A stretch of 64,000 nt of DNA from Ochotona curzoniae. Taxonomy: Eukaryota; Chordata; Mammalia; Lagomorpha; Ochotonidae. Made by a program: the position numbers and the translations under genes. The stretch lies in contig NW_024467119.1 in the NCBI RefSeq assembly GCF_017591425.1, forward strand, positions 26,881,001 through 26,945,000, written 5' to 3'. The notes beneath the pieces were generated by a model. It ran no database searches and was not told the origin of the DNA. It saw only the letters and a program-made list of their open reading frames with translations. Shown one piece after another: positions 38,831 to 50,210 of the stretch; position 1 is the stretch's first letter, and each line of letters begins with the position of its first letter.

Positions 38831-38883
38831 GCTCTATCTTGGACGAGTGCGAGTCATTCAGTTTTGTAAGACCAAGATAGAGC
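38831..38883. other. Perfect 12-bp inverted repeat, intergenic
   Basis: 'gctctatcttgg' at 38831-38842 and its exact complement 'ccaagatagagc' at 38872-38883, separated by 29 nt. It is about 1.1 kb beyond the ARHGAP24 poly(A) site. Function unknown. Confidence 0.85.
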
Positions 38884-39943
38884 CAGGTGGGTGGATTTAG
38901 AAAGGAAAGCCTGCGAAGGAGAGAGAAGTGGAGAAAAGCTGGGACAACAGTGTGTGAATGAATAGTTTCATCAAAAGGAGAGAGGAAATGGATCAAGAGG
39001 AGCAGATTAAAAAGGCAAGCAGAAATAGATGGAAATGGATGTCTTGGTGAATGAAATTAAGAGTGAACAACAGGGCAAAAGAGAGAAAAATAAGTTAATA
39101 CTTCCAAGACCTTGGATACCAGTTGCTCTTTGCAGCCTAATCAGCTGACTGAAACCAGCTAAGAAATACTATTCTTATTCTTTCAGTCACACAGAAAAAA
39201 AGAGTTTTGCTGGGAAGGTACAAGAACTACCACCAGGTTATTGATAATATGAGTATAACCTTTGCTTTATAACTCGTTGTCACATAGCTTGTTCCATGAG
39301 TCTCAGATTTTCATTAACTGAAAAAGATGGGGGAAAGTTATTAAGATCAGTCTCACACATTTTGATTTTGAATTTCTTACAAGAGATCCAGGTGAAAGTA
39401 TATGATTAAATAATTAGAAAGAGACAAAAAAAATGAACTAATGATAATTTAGAGACAATGATGTGTCCAGATGAGTTAGGAGTTTCCAGCATCTCAGGTA
39501 GGAAAAAAATTGTTATGTTCTGACCAATAAGACAGAAATCAGTGTTCTAGGGGATGGTTTTATGAAGACTTCAAAAAGCATGGGGCAAATAGAAGAAGGG
39601 CTTCCTTTCCATTTAATTTTCTCTTTCCTGCAGTCTGAAACTGAAATGCCATGATTAGAGTACCAACTTTTCAGAAACAATGAAACATTAAACGTGAGCA
39701 TAGGGTCTCGTTTATCCTTGAATCTGATTTAACAGCATTACGCTGCCATTATCTGGATTTCTTTTTCATAGAAAAATGAACGCATGTATAATAAAAACAA
39801 CTAGTGATAGTTAAGTTCTTCCTTGCTTGGTAGACGTCGGTTAATGCCAAAAGACCGCAGGGCTTGCCCAGTTTGAAGATATAAACAAAGTCAGGACAAT
39901 GGTACAAATGGATGATGTCAGGATCACCATCCCTCTCAAAAAT

Positions 39944-40005
39944 AAACACACACAATACACAATCTCCACACAAGGCAGATTCCATAAACTCAAGTAGACT
40001 TTATT
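39944..40005 (-). terminator. ARHGAP24: ARHGAP24 poly(A) site
   Basis: Read on the - strand, AATAAA occupies 40005-40000. It is followed about 20-60 nt later by a GT-rich stretch (39977-39944, 'ttgtgtggag' and 'tgtgtattgtgtgtgttt'), a strong downstream element. Cleavage is expected near 39980-39990. This is the only AATAAA I found between the stop codon and this point. Confidence 0.8.
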
Positions 40006-41430
40006 TCTGATTAAACCTTTTGTGACCTTTCATTCTGATGTGAGACTTAATTACTTGGCTTCTCAACTATCATTGTCTTACTGAAGTGTGAGGAATTGTT
40101 TTAGCCAAACTCCAAATCCAGAGATTCCTGGATGTCTCTCATGCTCACTGTCAGCATCATGGATGTTCAGCAAAGCATCAAAGTTGGACTGTTCACCATC
40201 CGTGTTTTACAATCATCATGAGTGAGTATGTCTTAACACGAAACATGACATTGTTAAAACCAAAAACAAAATATTCAAATTTGCTTCTTCCTCTTGGTCC
40301 CCCCCATTCCCTCCATCATCATCATCATCTCCTTACTGCAAGTTGTAGTGCAGAGAATCCCAGATGGTAGTGGCCCTCATGAGTGGAAGAAAAATGTCAT
40401 TAAATTTTACTCGCTCCACCACTTTCACCAGGAGGAACTTGGTCACACCATGTAACTGCTCGAATCCCCATCAGCAGTTGTTGGGGACAGAGGGGAGAGG
40501 TTTGTTAAGGGAAGAATACACAGCCATGGTTTAGTTAGCAAGTATTGCTTCTCAGTGTCTGTATGGCAGGAAGAATTTACCTACGGACCATTCAGCAGTT
40601 AGAGAGTTGGTCCAGCAGAACAGGCCAACCAATAAGGAGTGTTCATATGCAACACGCCATCACTCTGTGCCCTGTATGTAACATCCTGCTTAGGAGATGC
40701 ATGTCACAGCTGGTGAGGCAGACCGGGCTCGGGAAGGAGACTGTTCTTAGACCTCCTCCAAGTGCCTGTGTAAAATCATCTCACAAACCAAAACAAGTGG
40801 AGCCAGGAGCAGAGTTCAAGGAGCAACTTCGAGGTCCCTGGTGATTCAACTGTAGTTTATAAAACTATTTACATTTCTCTTTTTGGTCATGGTAAGATCT
40901 ATTGGCACAAACAGCACAGCCACCAAGAATTCTTTTGATTTTAATAACTCATATAGCCTTATATATATATATATTTATATTTCTGCTTATCTTCATCTCT
41001 TCAGCAAAAAAAGGGGAAATAAAAATAGTGATCTATAAAATAAGCAATGATAAGACAATGCCAAAAATAGCTTATGTTAAGTGCAAGGGGTGGAGCTTGA
41101 AAGCAAGCTAAATCGCAACAACATATTAACATTTTAAATACAAGACTTGCAATAAAATAATTCTTGAGATACACTTCTCATTTTTAGTTCACTTTTAAAA
41201 ACTATTCTATATACACATATCCAGTTGTAACACTTGACAGTAGCATTATGAGGCATGGTATAACTTTGGTACACATTGCAAATATGGATGGTTAATGCCT
41301 GGAAATGATAACTCCTTCACCCATTAGTGCTCTGTACAGTCAGGTGACCAGCCACCTGATCCCCCGCAGGATCCCACCCGACCTCCCCTGTCCTTCCCAG
41401 AGCCATCAGAGACAGTGGGAGAAAGCAGGC
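39980..41430 (-). other. ARHGAP24: ARHGAP24 3' UTR
   Basis: About 1.45 kb from the stop codon to the poly(A) site. It is free of SINEs and includes short CAT (40313-40330) and AT (40961-40974) repeats. A 99-aa ORF on the opposite strand (40545-40844) has no family features and is ignored. Confidence 0.75.
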
Positions 41431-41674
41431 TCATTGGATGCATATCGTGTTTCCTCTCTCCGTTCTCCTGGGTTCCACAGTCAGCTCCCCGAATGTGGAA
41501 AAAAACTGCTCCATTTCTTTCTGCAGCATGTCATTTCTTTTCTCAGCATCCTCTTTGGCCCGCTCGGCGTTGCGCATTTTGATCTCTATCATTGTGAACT
41601 TCTTCCTTTCCTGATCCAGTTCATCGTGGAGGCTCATCATCTCTGTTTCCAAAGTTAAATTTCGCTGTTCTAAG
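41431..41674 (-). CDS. ARHGAP24: ARHGAP24 (FilGAP) last coding exon: coiled coil and C-terminus
   Basis: This 244-nt segment starts after acceptor 'cttcatag' with one base finishing a Ser codon. It encodes LEQRNLTLETEMMS, then a charged heptad-rich stretch with MIEIKMRNAERAKEDAEKR, then FFSTFGELTVEPRRTERGN and TICIQ before the TGA at 41433-41431. It is about residues 669-748 if the protein has the human length. The Glu/Lys/Arg pattern is the C-terminal coiled coil; in FilGAP this end mediates self-association and filamin A binding. FilGAP is a Rac-directed GTPase-activating protein that suppresses lamellae downstream of RhoA/ROCK. The last residues read TICIQ where I recall TIWIQ in human, a single-base TGG/TGC difference. 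Confidence 0.97.
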
Positions 41675-41842
41675 CTATGAAGGGTGAGACGGGGAAAGAA
41701 GAAAGAGTAAGATTTTATTTATTTTACATATACGAGAGGGGTACAGATATTTTCTTTAGATTCTGTCTCTACAATGGGAAATTAGAATGAACCCTTGCAA
41801 ACCTATGATGCTACATTCATAGTTTTGAAATACTTCATTCTG

Positions 41843-42168
41843 GGCCCAGCACCGTGGCTTAGCAGCTAAAGTCCTTGCATTGAACGCGTTGGGATCCCAT
41901 ATGGGCGCCGGTTCTAATCTTGGCAGCTCCACTTCCCATCCAGGTTTCAGCTTGTGGCCTGGGAAAGCAGTTGAGGATGACCCAAAGCCTTGGGACCCTG
42001 CACCTGTGTGGAAGACCTAGAGGAAGTTCCTGGCTCCTGGGTTTAGATCAGCTCAGCACTGGCTGTTGCAGTCACTTAGGGAGTGAATCATCGGATAGAA
42101 GATATTTCTCTCTGTCTCTCCTCCTCTCTATATCTGACTTTGTAATAAAAATAAATAAATCTTTAAGA
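41843..42168 (+). mobile_element. C-SINE, full length, young, with target duplication
   Basis: Near-consensus: 'gggcccagcaccgtggctta', 'gggatcccatatgggcgcc', B-box 'ggttctaatct', 'gcttgtggcctgggaaagc', 'gagtgaatcatcggatagaag' and tail 'tgtaataaaaataaataaat'. The perfect 15-bp duplication 'aaatacttcattctg' lies at 41828-41842 and 42169-42183. It sits only 167 bp upstream (in gene sense) of the last ARHGAP24 acceptor. Confidence 0.96.
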
Positions 42169-42479
42169 AAATACTTCATTCTGTCATTCTGTTGTATTAT
42201 TTCACAACTACTCATACAGCTTTTGTGATAGGTCCTAAAGGTAAGTTTTAAATTGGGGTAAAAAAGATGAAATTCACACACACACACAAGATCTTAGCAA
42301 CAAATGTGCATCATGAAGAAGCTGCACATTGATTTCAAGTTTTTTTACACCAAAATAAGGTTATCATGAATTGCATTTTATATAAATGTATTCAAATATT
42401 CTCACATGTATACACACAGACACCACTGTTTGCCCAAAAGAAGTAGTAAGGTCTTGTTTATTATAACATATAAACTGGG

Positions 42480-42795
42480 GGGCCTGGCACAGTAGCCCTG
42501 AGGCTAAATCCTCACCTTGCACACACTGAGATCACATATGGGTTCTGGTTTGTGCCCCGGCTGCTCCATTGCCCTTCTAGCCCTCTGTGGCCTGGGAAAG
42601 CAGTTGAGGACGGCCCAAAGCCTGGAACCCTGCACCCAAGTGGGAAACCTAAAAGAAGCTCCTGACTTCGGATCAGCTCAGCTCTGGCCATTGTCGTCAC
42701 TTGGGGAATGAATCAGAGGATAGAAGGTCTTTCTGTTTTTCCTCTTCTCTGTATATCTGACTTTCCAAGAAAAATGAATAAATCTTTTTTAAAAG
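42480..42795 (+). mobile_element. C-SINE, forward
   Basis: 'ggcctggcacagtagccctg', 'cttgcacacactgagatcac', 'gtggcctgggaaagcagttg', 'aggacggcccaaagcctgg', 'cacttggggaatgaatcagag' and tail 'gaaaaatgaataaatctttt'. Close to consensus; no clear target duplication. Confidence 0.92.
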
Positions 42796-43060
42796 CTATA
42801 ACCTGGTAATATCTGGCTTTCCACTTTCCCTCTCCTGAGTTACAGTCCCAAGGGTTTGAGTCATGTTTACCTATCACTGAAGTCTGAGAGGCCAATCTTC
42901 GCATAGCTCCCAGAAATCCAGTTATTTTAGTAACTCTTAGAAATCAAAATTCAAATTATTTTATTCTTTTGAAAAAAAATGACGCACATGTGTTGATAAC
43001 TAATCCACATTCTAAGAATACCTTTATAACAAGTAGAATTTTTTTGAAAGAATATATTTT

Positions 43061-43136
43061 ATTCTTTATTATCTATTTTATCTTTATTTATCTTTATTTT
43101 ATCTTTTATTCTTTTATTTATTTTATTCTTTCTTAG
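43061..43136. repeat. T-rich TTTAT/TTTATC low-complexity run
   Basis: Irregular TTTAT, TTTATC and TTTATTC units over about 75 bp. Confidence 0.85.
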
Positions 43137-44245
43137 GAGGCCATTTTAAACGCATGGTCACATTTTTTCTATAAGAATGTGCCATTGTGCATTTGCTGAC
43201 AATTATTCTAGAGTTTATCCTCGTTTTCTAAATGTATATTGGTTGATGAAGCAAGCTTAAAAAGAAAACCACAAAACAGTATTTAAAACACCTGATTATG
43301 TGTATGTCAGGCACTCGTATGAAATATGCAGCAAGCCAAGTTGAGTTGAGGATAGAAATCAACCGCCATAATAGACGCAAACAAAAATGCTGGTAAAACA
43401 CATAATGTTCTGAGTTAAAATAAATCAAGACCATCTTGGGTTATCACAGCCGAGGAAGAAACTTAAATGTAGACTAGAAAGAAGAAGCGCAAGGCCCTCC
43501 AGTTGTGAAAAGTCCTTGGAGGTGGAGCTGGTTGTCCTGTTTCATTTTCAGATAGCCACAGAGGAGAGGCCTCCAGCATGGGAGAGGAGTGTAGATTTGA
43601 AATGTTGGATTAACATACTTGCTCTACTGTTCATGTATGAACGTATCATTCCGACTCAATGACAGAGGAACAGTCAAATGATTAATACTATAGAAATGAA
43701 CTTTTCTAATCACACTATGGTATTTTCTAGGAAGATAATGTTAATAATTTATTTTTCTAAGAATTATTTCTAACAAAAGTAAAATTGGAAGGAGGCAAGA
43801 AGAGCACAAATCCTAAATATTTAAAAAGCAAAGAAAACATACCTCACCTTACAAAACAATGCAAAATGTTGTATCATCTACCTACTTATCCACCTTCCTC
43901 CCAACACCTTTCCCTCCAGACCCTCCTTTTCAACCCATCCGTTCTTCCTCAATACTTGTGGGGTAGCATTAACAAGGATTTAAAAAAATTAAAGAAGTAT
44001 AAACAGGGATTATGGAAAATTAAATGGCAGTTGTCTATCTGTGGCTTGGCCAACTGGCAGCTTCGACCACACTGACACCTCCCTTCAGGGCTTTCCCTTG
44101 GCCTGTTTTGTGGTGAGAATGCCACAGTGAAGTGACCCATCCAGACAGCACTCTGTTGGAAAGTTCTATTACTTTATCAGAGTCTATGAAATATACCTCA
44201 GATCTCAGAACAAATATCTCTCTCAATGTCTTCAGAAAGAAAGGT

Positions 44246-44540
44246 CTGGGGCTGGGGTTGTGGTGTGGTGCGTTAAACCCCTGCCTGTGCTGAGAAGCCA
44301 TTGTCTTGGACACTCCACTTCTGATCCAGCGCTCTGCTAACACTCCTGGGAGAGCAGAGGATGGCCCAGTGCTTAGGTCCCTGCTACTCATGCAGGAAAT
44401 ATAGATGGATTTTCAGGCTTTTGGGTTTGGCTTGGCCTACTGCAAACAACTAGGGGCTGGATCAGCAGATGGAAGGTATCTCCCATTCTATATCCATCTC
44501 TGTATGCCTTTAAAATAAATTAATAAATCTTAAAAAAAGA
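44246..44540 (+). mobile_element. C-SINE relic, forward
   Basis: 'ctggggctggggttgtggtg', 'cttctgatccagcgctctgc', 'gatggcccagtgcttaggtc', 'gggctggatcagcagatggaag' and tail 'taaaataaattaataaatc'. Flanks share 'agaaaggt', a possible short target duplication. Confidence 0.8.
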
Positions 44541-44692
44541 AGAAGAAAGGTAGACCTACATTTCCAGTTTCAGAATGATACGTTTTTTCTTCTTTTTCTA
44601 ATCTAAATACAAAGAATGTTTTTGGCATCTTGAAAGACAGTTTCTGTGCAAACCCTAGCCCATAGCACCTACAAGCAGAAGATGTAACTCAC

Positions 44693-45770
44693 CTCTTTAT
44701 CCTGGATTCATACTCTATCTTCTGTTTGGTCATTTCCTGTTTGAGGCTGGAAACTAAACTGTGCAGGGCACTGTGGTTGCCCGTGTTGTTTCCAACAAAC
44801 GTTTCACTGTTGTCACTGCTGCTGGTGGCCCGACTACTTCGGCCTCCCACGCTTCTTCGGTCACTTTTGTTTTCATAGTCCCCAGGGTGGGAAAGATCGT
44901 CCTGCGGGGGCCCATCCAAAACTGGGTCCTCAAAATTCGCACCATAGAAGTCTTGCTCTGGGCAGGTGGTGGTGGAGGAGCGACAGGAGTTGGAGTTCTC
45001 GGGGAGGGAGATGTCGCAGGAGGAGGTGGACCAGGTGGCGCTGTCCACACTCTGCTTGTCTTCAAGGTTCATTACGGAGTATTGCTGGTGGACGTTGTCG
45101 TAGGTGGATAGCCGGTTGTGCTGGCTAGACTCTCCGCCTTGTTCTTTCTGCTTGTTGTCCCTCAGGGTCACATAGCCGTTGGGCAGCCAGCTCATGCTTC
45201 TGCCATTCACGGGGTTCCCCAGTGTGTCACTGTTCAAAACGCCCATGCGCACAGTTCCATTCTGGACACTGTGCGTGCCCATTTTGGTACCAGACCCCTT
45301 CAGGGAAGAGGTCCTTCTAGCCTGTAAGCTCCCATTGGGGGTGCTTTGGGTCTTCTCCCCGCCTTCAGCATTGCTGCTGCTGAAGGACCCGTTGGTGACT
45401 ATTCCGCTTCCCTTATTGAAGGCTGGGTTCTTTTTCACCATGAGAGGCGGGCTCCTGGAGACATCCAGCTTGTGTGCGCTGTTCCTTGGGCTGTTGGTTT
45501 TGCTGCCTGATAGAGCCGTGGGAGATCCATTTTCCATGCTGCTTCTTTGGGGAGACTCGGACTTGTCCCAAGAACACTGCCTGCCGGGGCTCTCCTTGGT
45601 GTTATTGTTCTCCTTGTTCTGTAACTGACCCATGGCACCTTTTTTCTGGATTTCATTGTTGTTGTTGCTCACCCCCTCTTGGGGCTTACTCTGCAGTTCT
45701 GCGTCTTTTGGGAACAGGCGGTCATGTTTGCTAATCATCATTGACATCAACTGCTGGACCACCACGGTAC
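44693..45770 (-). CDS. ARHGAP24: ARHGAP24 (FilGAP) large exon: end of RhoGAP, linker, start of coiled coil
   Basis: This 1078-nt exon reads open for 358 codons plus split codons at both ends (acceptor 'gtgattccag', donor 'agag|gtgagt'). It starts G-TVVVQQLMSMMISKHDRLFP, the last helix of the RhoGAP fold. A long Ser/Asn/Thr-rich, probably disordered linker follows, with clusters such as SPQRSSMENGSPT, DVSRSPPLMVKKNP and GGRSSRATSSSDNSETF. It ends with SLVSSLKQEMTKQKIEYESR, the first coiled-coil heptads. In human FilGAP this linker holds ROCK-regulated phosphosites; the several R-x-x-S and S-P motifs here fit. It spans about residues 310-667. The long open frame with conserved protein text makes this the most secure exon in the window; opposite-strand ORFs are shadows. 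Confidence 0.98.
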
Positions 45771-46062
45771 CTGGAATCACACAGAAAAAAAATAAAGCAG
45801 TGTGAGTCTTTGAGTTTTCTAGATTGAATGTTGCTCTTAAGGAAATACAGTTAAGTGATTTAAGGGCAGAGATTTGACTTACTGGGTTGCATCATATACC
45901 AGCTGAAATCTCAAAGTACATTCTTGTACATTCCCCTTCAGGTTGTAAGCTGAGCTTCTCTACCCTAACATCTCTAAACCCTAGATATATAAATCACTTT
46001 CTTACCTTGAGGCCCCCACCCTCTCCCTAAGAATCTTATTCAGTATTACCTTTTAAAATGTA

Positions 46063-46400
46063 TCCACAAGGAGAGGCATGTGTCTGGGATGTCTATATCC
46101 CATATTGCAGTGCTGGGATTTAAATGCCAGATCTGCTCCTGTTTCCAGCTTCCTGCTAATGTGGAACCCAGCAGGGAGCAATGATGGCTAACATGGCTGG
46201 ATCTCTGCCAGGCATCTGGAAGACCTGGACTGTGTTTCTGGCACGGCCTTTGTCTCTGGCCTAGCCCCGCCTGGCCAGTGTGGACATTTGGGTAAGTGAA
46301 CTAGCAAAGGGGAGCAGGTGTGTGCTCTCTCTTTACCTCTCCCCTAACCTGCCTCTGGGTTGCAAATGAAATAAAATGGAATAAAATGTCAAAATAATGA
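46063..46400 (+). mobile_element. Old C-SINE relic, forward
   Basis: 'atatcccatattgcagtgctgg', 'tgtttccagcttcctgctaatg', 'ggcatctggaagacctggac', 'tttgggtaagtgaactagcaaa' and 'ctgcctctgggttgcaaatgaa' in forward SINE order. Confidence 0.7.
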
Positions 46401-46967
46401 AACAGTAGGGTCTCATTCAAGTATCCTTTATCTTTACTTTGGCTTGAAATATACCAGTTTGATGTCTAAAGTATATTCATACAATGCTAATTAGAGATCC
46501 TAAAAGTAGTCTTTGACAAGTAAATTTAGGAAAGCAATTTAGTAAATCCAATTTCTATATTAAATACTTATAATGTGTGATTTGGTGAAGGAAATAATGA
46601 AAGGGGCTTTTAAAAATGCAAACTTCCTCTAAAAGAGCCATTGATGGATAGGTTGTTCATACAGAAACCTGACCTGGGGCCTGGCCATTCTTTGGCTTAA
46701 AGCAAAAGAAGATTTTGGACAGGGGAAAAGAATCTATCACATTACATTCAGTTATATTGCTGGTTTTTCTGTGATGATTCAAATCATAAATGTAAAGCAA
46801 GCACTGACAAGGCCCCAGGTCTGAGATCTGTTGTTAGATGGTTTCAAGAGAGCCTGGTAAGATACAGAATCTAACTAAGGAGACACTTAGGGGGCACAGG
46901 GAACACCTGGATTTGTAGTTGTACTGCATTTGGGAGACTCCAAGAAGAAACAGAGGGGTAGCACTCA

Positions 46968-47092
46968 TTGGCATCACAGGGAAGCTTGACATTTTCAGAA
47001 TCACCACATGAAAATTCTGTATGAGAATTTACATTTTAATAATATCCCCAGGGGATTCCTCTGCATGCTGAAGTTTGAGAAATACTGTAGTG
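46968..47092. mobile_element. MER5-like hAT relic
   Basis: 'attttcagaatcaccacatg', 'aatatccccaggggattcc' and 'catgctgaagtttgagaaatac' match the ends of this family. Edges approximate. Confidence 0.55.
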
Positions 47093-48619
47093 ATAGAAAC
47101 ATTTCAATTGAATCTGTGTAGGCTTCTCAAAAGTCTGAGGGATGGAGCTTAATTTTTTTTTTCTTCAGATGAAAAACTTTAAACTGGGAGGGTTAGTAAG
47201 TGACCAAGGTGAAGTTTAATAGTCTTGTTATTCTTAATCTGCTATATGTTGACTTGGTATATAAAGGCATAGAAGCAATAAATACATTTGGGAGAGTTCT
47301 AAACACTAAATGAGATGAAAAACAATAGATTTCCATAGATTCACCATAGATTATTACAAAGCTGTGTGAGATGAAAGGTTGAATAAAATGAATCCTATGC
47401 ACATTTTTCTTCCTTTAATAGTCTCATCTAATTCCAAGACAATGAGTCTGTTGAGAAGGTTTTAGAGCAGCTAAAATAGCCGTCAACAGTGTCATTATTA
47501 TGTATGGTGTTGGAAGGCATTTGCGTACTTCATGCTCCTTTACTATCTGTCCATGTGACACATGTACTTTGAAAGGTTTGAGCTTCTATTATATATCACT
47601 CTACCTCGTGCTCTGGTACGATGGACCTTTTGCCATCACTGATATATCCACATTCCAAGCTGCCTTGCTTTTCATCCTAGCTGTGAACGATGGAAGACAT
47701 TTAATTAAATGAAGTGAGACATCCTCCAGGTCTCCGTGATGCATTTATGAATAGCCACAGCAGAGCAAATTTGCCACAATTATAAAGTGTCAGGGACCTA
47801 CAAATTTAGTACTGTTGTTGGCATGTTGGGAAGCGTTGCTTTCATCTAGTCCCTAGAACAATAAATGGCAACTGCTTCTTGATGATAAATTCTAACAGCC
47901 TTTTAGGATAGTCTAGCTTGCTAAAAATGGTAATGGTGTGTATATCACTGTACAGATTATACATTCCCTATTTTTATATCCTCTTCTGGCATTTGCTTCT
48001 ACAGAATGCAAATGGGGGAATATTAAATCCAAACAAAGAGGAGTGGCCCTCTCCCCTTCTTTCTCCACTTTTCCCAGATACCAGAAAGAAAAAGGAGATT
48101 GGAGGCAACTGTCTCATCCATTTTCTCCCAATCTTCGGCCCCCCACCCTAATTGCTAGTCCACATGGACATGCATCCCTCTTAATTTTGTAAACATCATC
48201 AAAAATAAGGCAAATTTAATATTTTAAAATGTATTAGGCCCAGACCATGCCAAACACTCCATGCAGATCCTGTCATCTCACAGCACTTGCACAATAGCTT
48301 GCATATTATTGCACAAAAATTTCATATAGGTAGAAATTAAATACCATATTGCTAGCACTTCTCTTTATAGGAATTGTGTGAGAATTCAAACTTTTCTTTA
48401 AAAACATATAGATAGCATTCAAAACAATATAGCTATAATATGTTTACAGCAAATAACTTATACATGCATCATTTTTCATGCATGCCTCAAGCTATCAGTA
48501 AGATATTTGTGAATTTAGGCAAAATGGGCATAGTTATGGTAACACCATGCTGTCATTCCACAGAAATCCTGTAATCCATGGTAGCCCAACACTCCCCTTC
48601 TCCATTTTCTGATCATGGA

Positions 48620-50210
48620 ACCCACTGATATGTTTTCTGTCACCATAGTTTTGCCTTTTATAGAATTTCATGTAAATGGTAACAGTGTGTAGTCTATCAT
48701 GTAAAAGCATTTCTCATTGGTGTAATCCTTTTGCCCTCTATTGCTATTCTTGGCTGAATCAGTATTACTGACTAGTATTCCATTCTATAAATGTGCTACA
48801 ATCATTTGCCTGTTCATTAGTTGACAGAGAATAAGTTTGTTTTCAGTTTGGAGCTAATATAAATGAAATCAATATGGATATCTGTCTATAAGGTATAACT
48901 TATATCTTCTTTGGTAAATAGTACATGACTCTATAAAGTGTTATAATTGGTATGTTTTAAGTTTAAAAGAACTTTTTAAAATGTTAAATCACTCTTAACA
49001 ATTTGTGTTTCTACTAGCCAAACTTGGTATTTTTTACATTCATGTTGCACTTTGTGAGAGATGTGTAGTGGTGTCCTTTTATTTATTTATTTAAATGGGT
49101 ATTTTGATCTTGACGGGCAGGACTGTGATGAATTCACTGAGCTTTTTTTTTTTATGTCTTCAAACTCTATTTTCAAAGATCATTATATATGTTTATAAAG
49201 TCTGGCTTGATTCTAAAGTAGTGTAAAGATTTTGGTCTGCCTTTTGGTTTACATACTTTCTTACGAGAGCACTTCTGTATTTCTTCTCCTTGCTCCTCTG
49301 TATGTAATGTGTATTTCGACTGTCACACCACTTCTGAATTTTTCTTTTTATTTTTGATTCTCAGCATTTTGATTGATATGCTTTTGCATCGTCTTTTTAT
49401 GTTCATTCTCCTTGTATATTTTGAACTTCTGAAATATCTGTATACTTTTCACCAATTTTGGAAAAATCTGCATTTTTCCTTTTCACTAAGTTGGATAGTT
49501 TCTTCTATATTTACTTGTGTGCCTTAAATGTCTGTTTAGTGTTTGTCTTTTCCAATCTGCAATCTGCTGCTAATCCTTCCAATGCAATATTCATGTTAGC
49601 TATGATTTTCATCTTCAGAAGTCCCATTTGCACTTTTAAAATGTCTTTTATTCCTTGCTTCATGATACTGATGTTTGCCTTACTGAATGTGTGTGTATAA
49701 TTTGTAATATCTTGCTGGCAGACTTGGCTCAGTCAGTCATGTCTGGGTCCTTTTCTATGATTTATTTTTTTCTTTTGTACACAGCTCAAATTTTCCTGAT
49801 TATTTACACGCTTTGAATTTTGTAGTTTTAAAAAAGTATTAGGAACTTTCCATATTGAGCTGTCTAAAAAAATATTCTAGAGGTGTTGATTTTTTTCTGG
49901 CTTAGAGTTGAATGCTGGAAGATCATCTGCATCATTTTATTTTACATTAATACTCTTTGCTTTTAGAGCATTAGCGCATTCTCAGGTTTGTAAAAATATA
50001 GAGAGAATATGGAGGATCTGCAAATATTTCTTCACCACCACCCTCTTCCATGTTTCCCGTAGCAAAATCTTGCATTAGTGTTAGAATTAATACAGAAATA
50101 TTTATACATTATTACTAGATAATATCCATGATTTACAGTAGAATTCACTGTGCAGCGTGTTCTGTGGGTTTTGACATACGTGAGATGTAAAGATTGAATT
50201 ATAGAATATA
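48620..50210 (-). mobile_element. Old L1 LINE 3' region, antisense
   Basis: Antisense L1 3' end and 3' UTR text: 'gactagtattccattctata' then 'gcctgttcattagttgacag', 'ttttcagtttggagctaata', 'tgcactttgtgagagatgtg', and, further on, 'tgttctgtgggttttgacat' near 50155-50176. Strongly diverged and possibly two adjacent relics; no coding capacity. Confidence 0.6.

Larger units (their letters stand above)
29651..39979. other. Intergenic region between convergent MAPK10 and ARHGAP24
   Basis: Between the inferred 3' ends of the two genes. At 29.65-31.9 kb there is AT-rich unique-looking sequence with an isolated AATAAA at 30223 and no gene that I can see. At 31.9-37.2 kb there is a SINE cluster with a split MIR. 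At 37.3-38.1 kb there is a GT repeat in unique sequence. At 38.14-38.44 kb there is one SINE. At 38.5-39.9 kb there is purine-rich text with a 12-bp inverted repeat and possibly an old unassigned repeat. ORFs here are short and lack family features. Confidence 0.75.
41675..44692 (-). other. ARHGAP24: ARHGAP24 last intron
   Basis: A phase-2 intron of 3.0 kb with donor 'gtgagt' at 44692 and acceptor AG at 41676-41675. It contains three forward SINEs (41.84, 42.48 and 44.25 kb), all antisense to the gene, and a TTTAT-rich low-complexity run at 43.06-43.14 kb. The rest (42.8-43.0 and 43.2-44.2 kb) is plain AT-rich sequence. Confidence 0.85.

Noticed and set aside
45179..45628. 149-aa + strand ORF (and 116-aa ORF at 44761-45111)
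   Set aside because: Both lie opposite the long ARHGAP24 exon; the - strand protein is clearly recognisable and the + strand readings have no family features.
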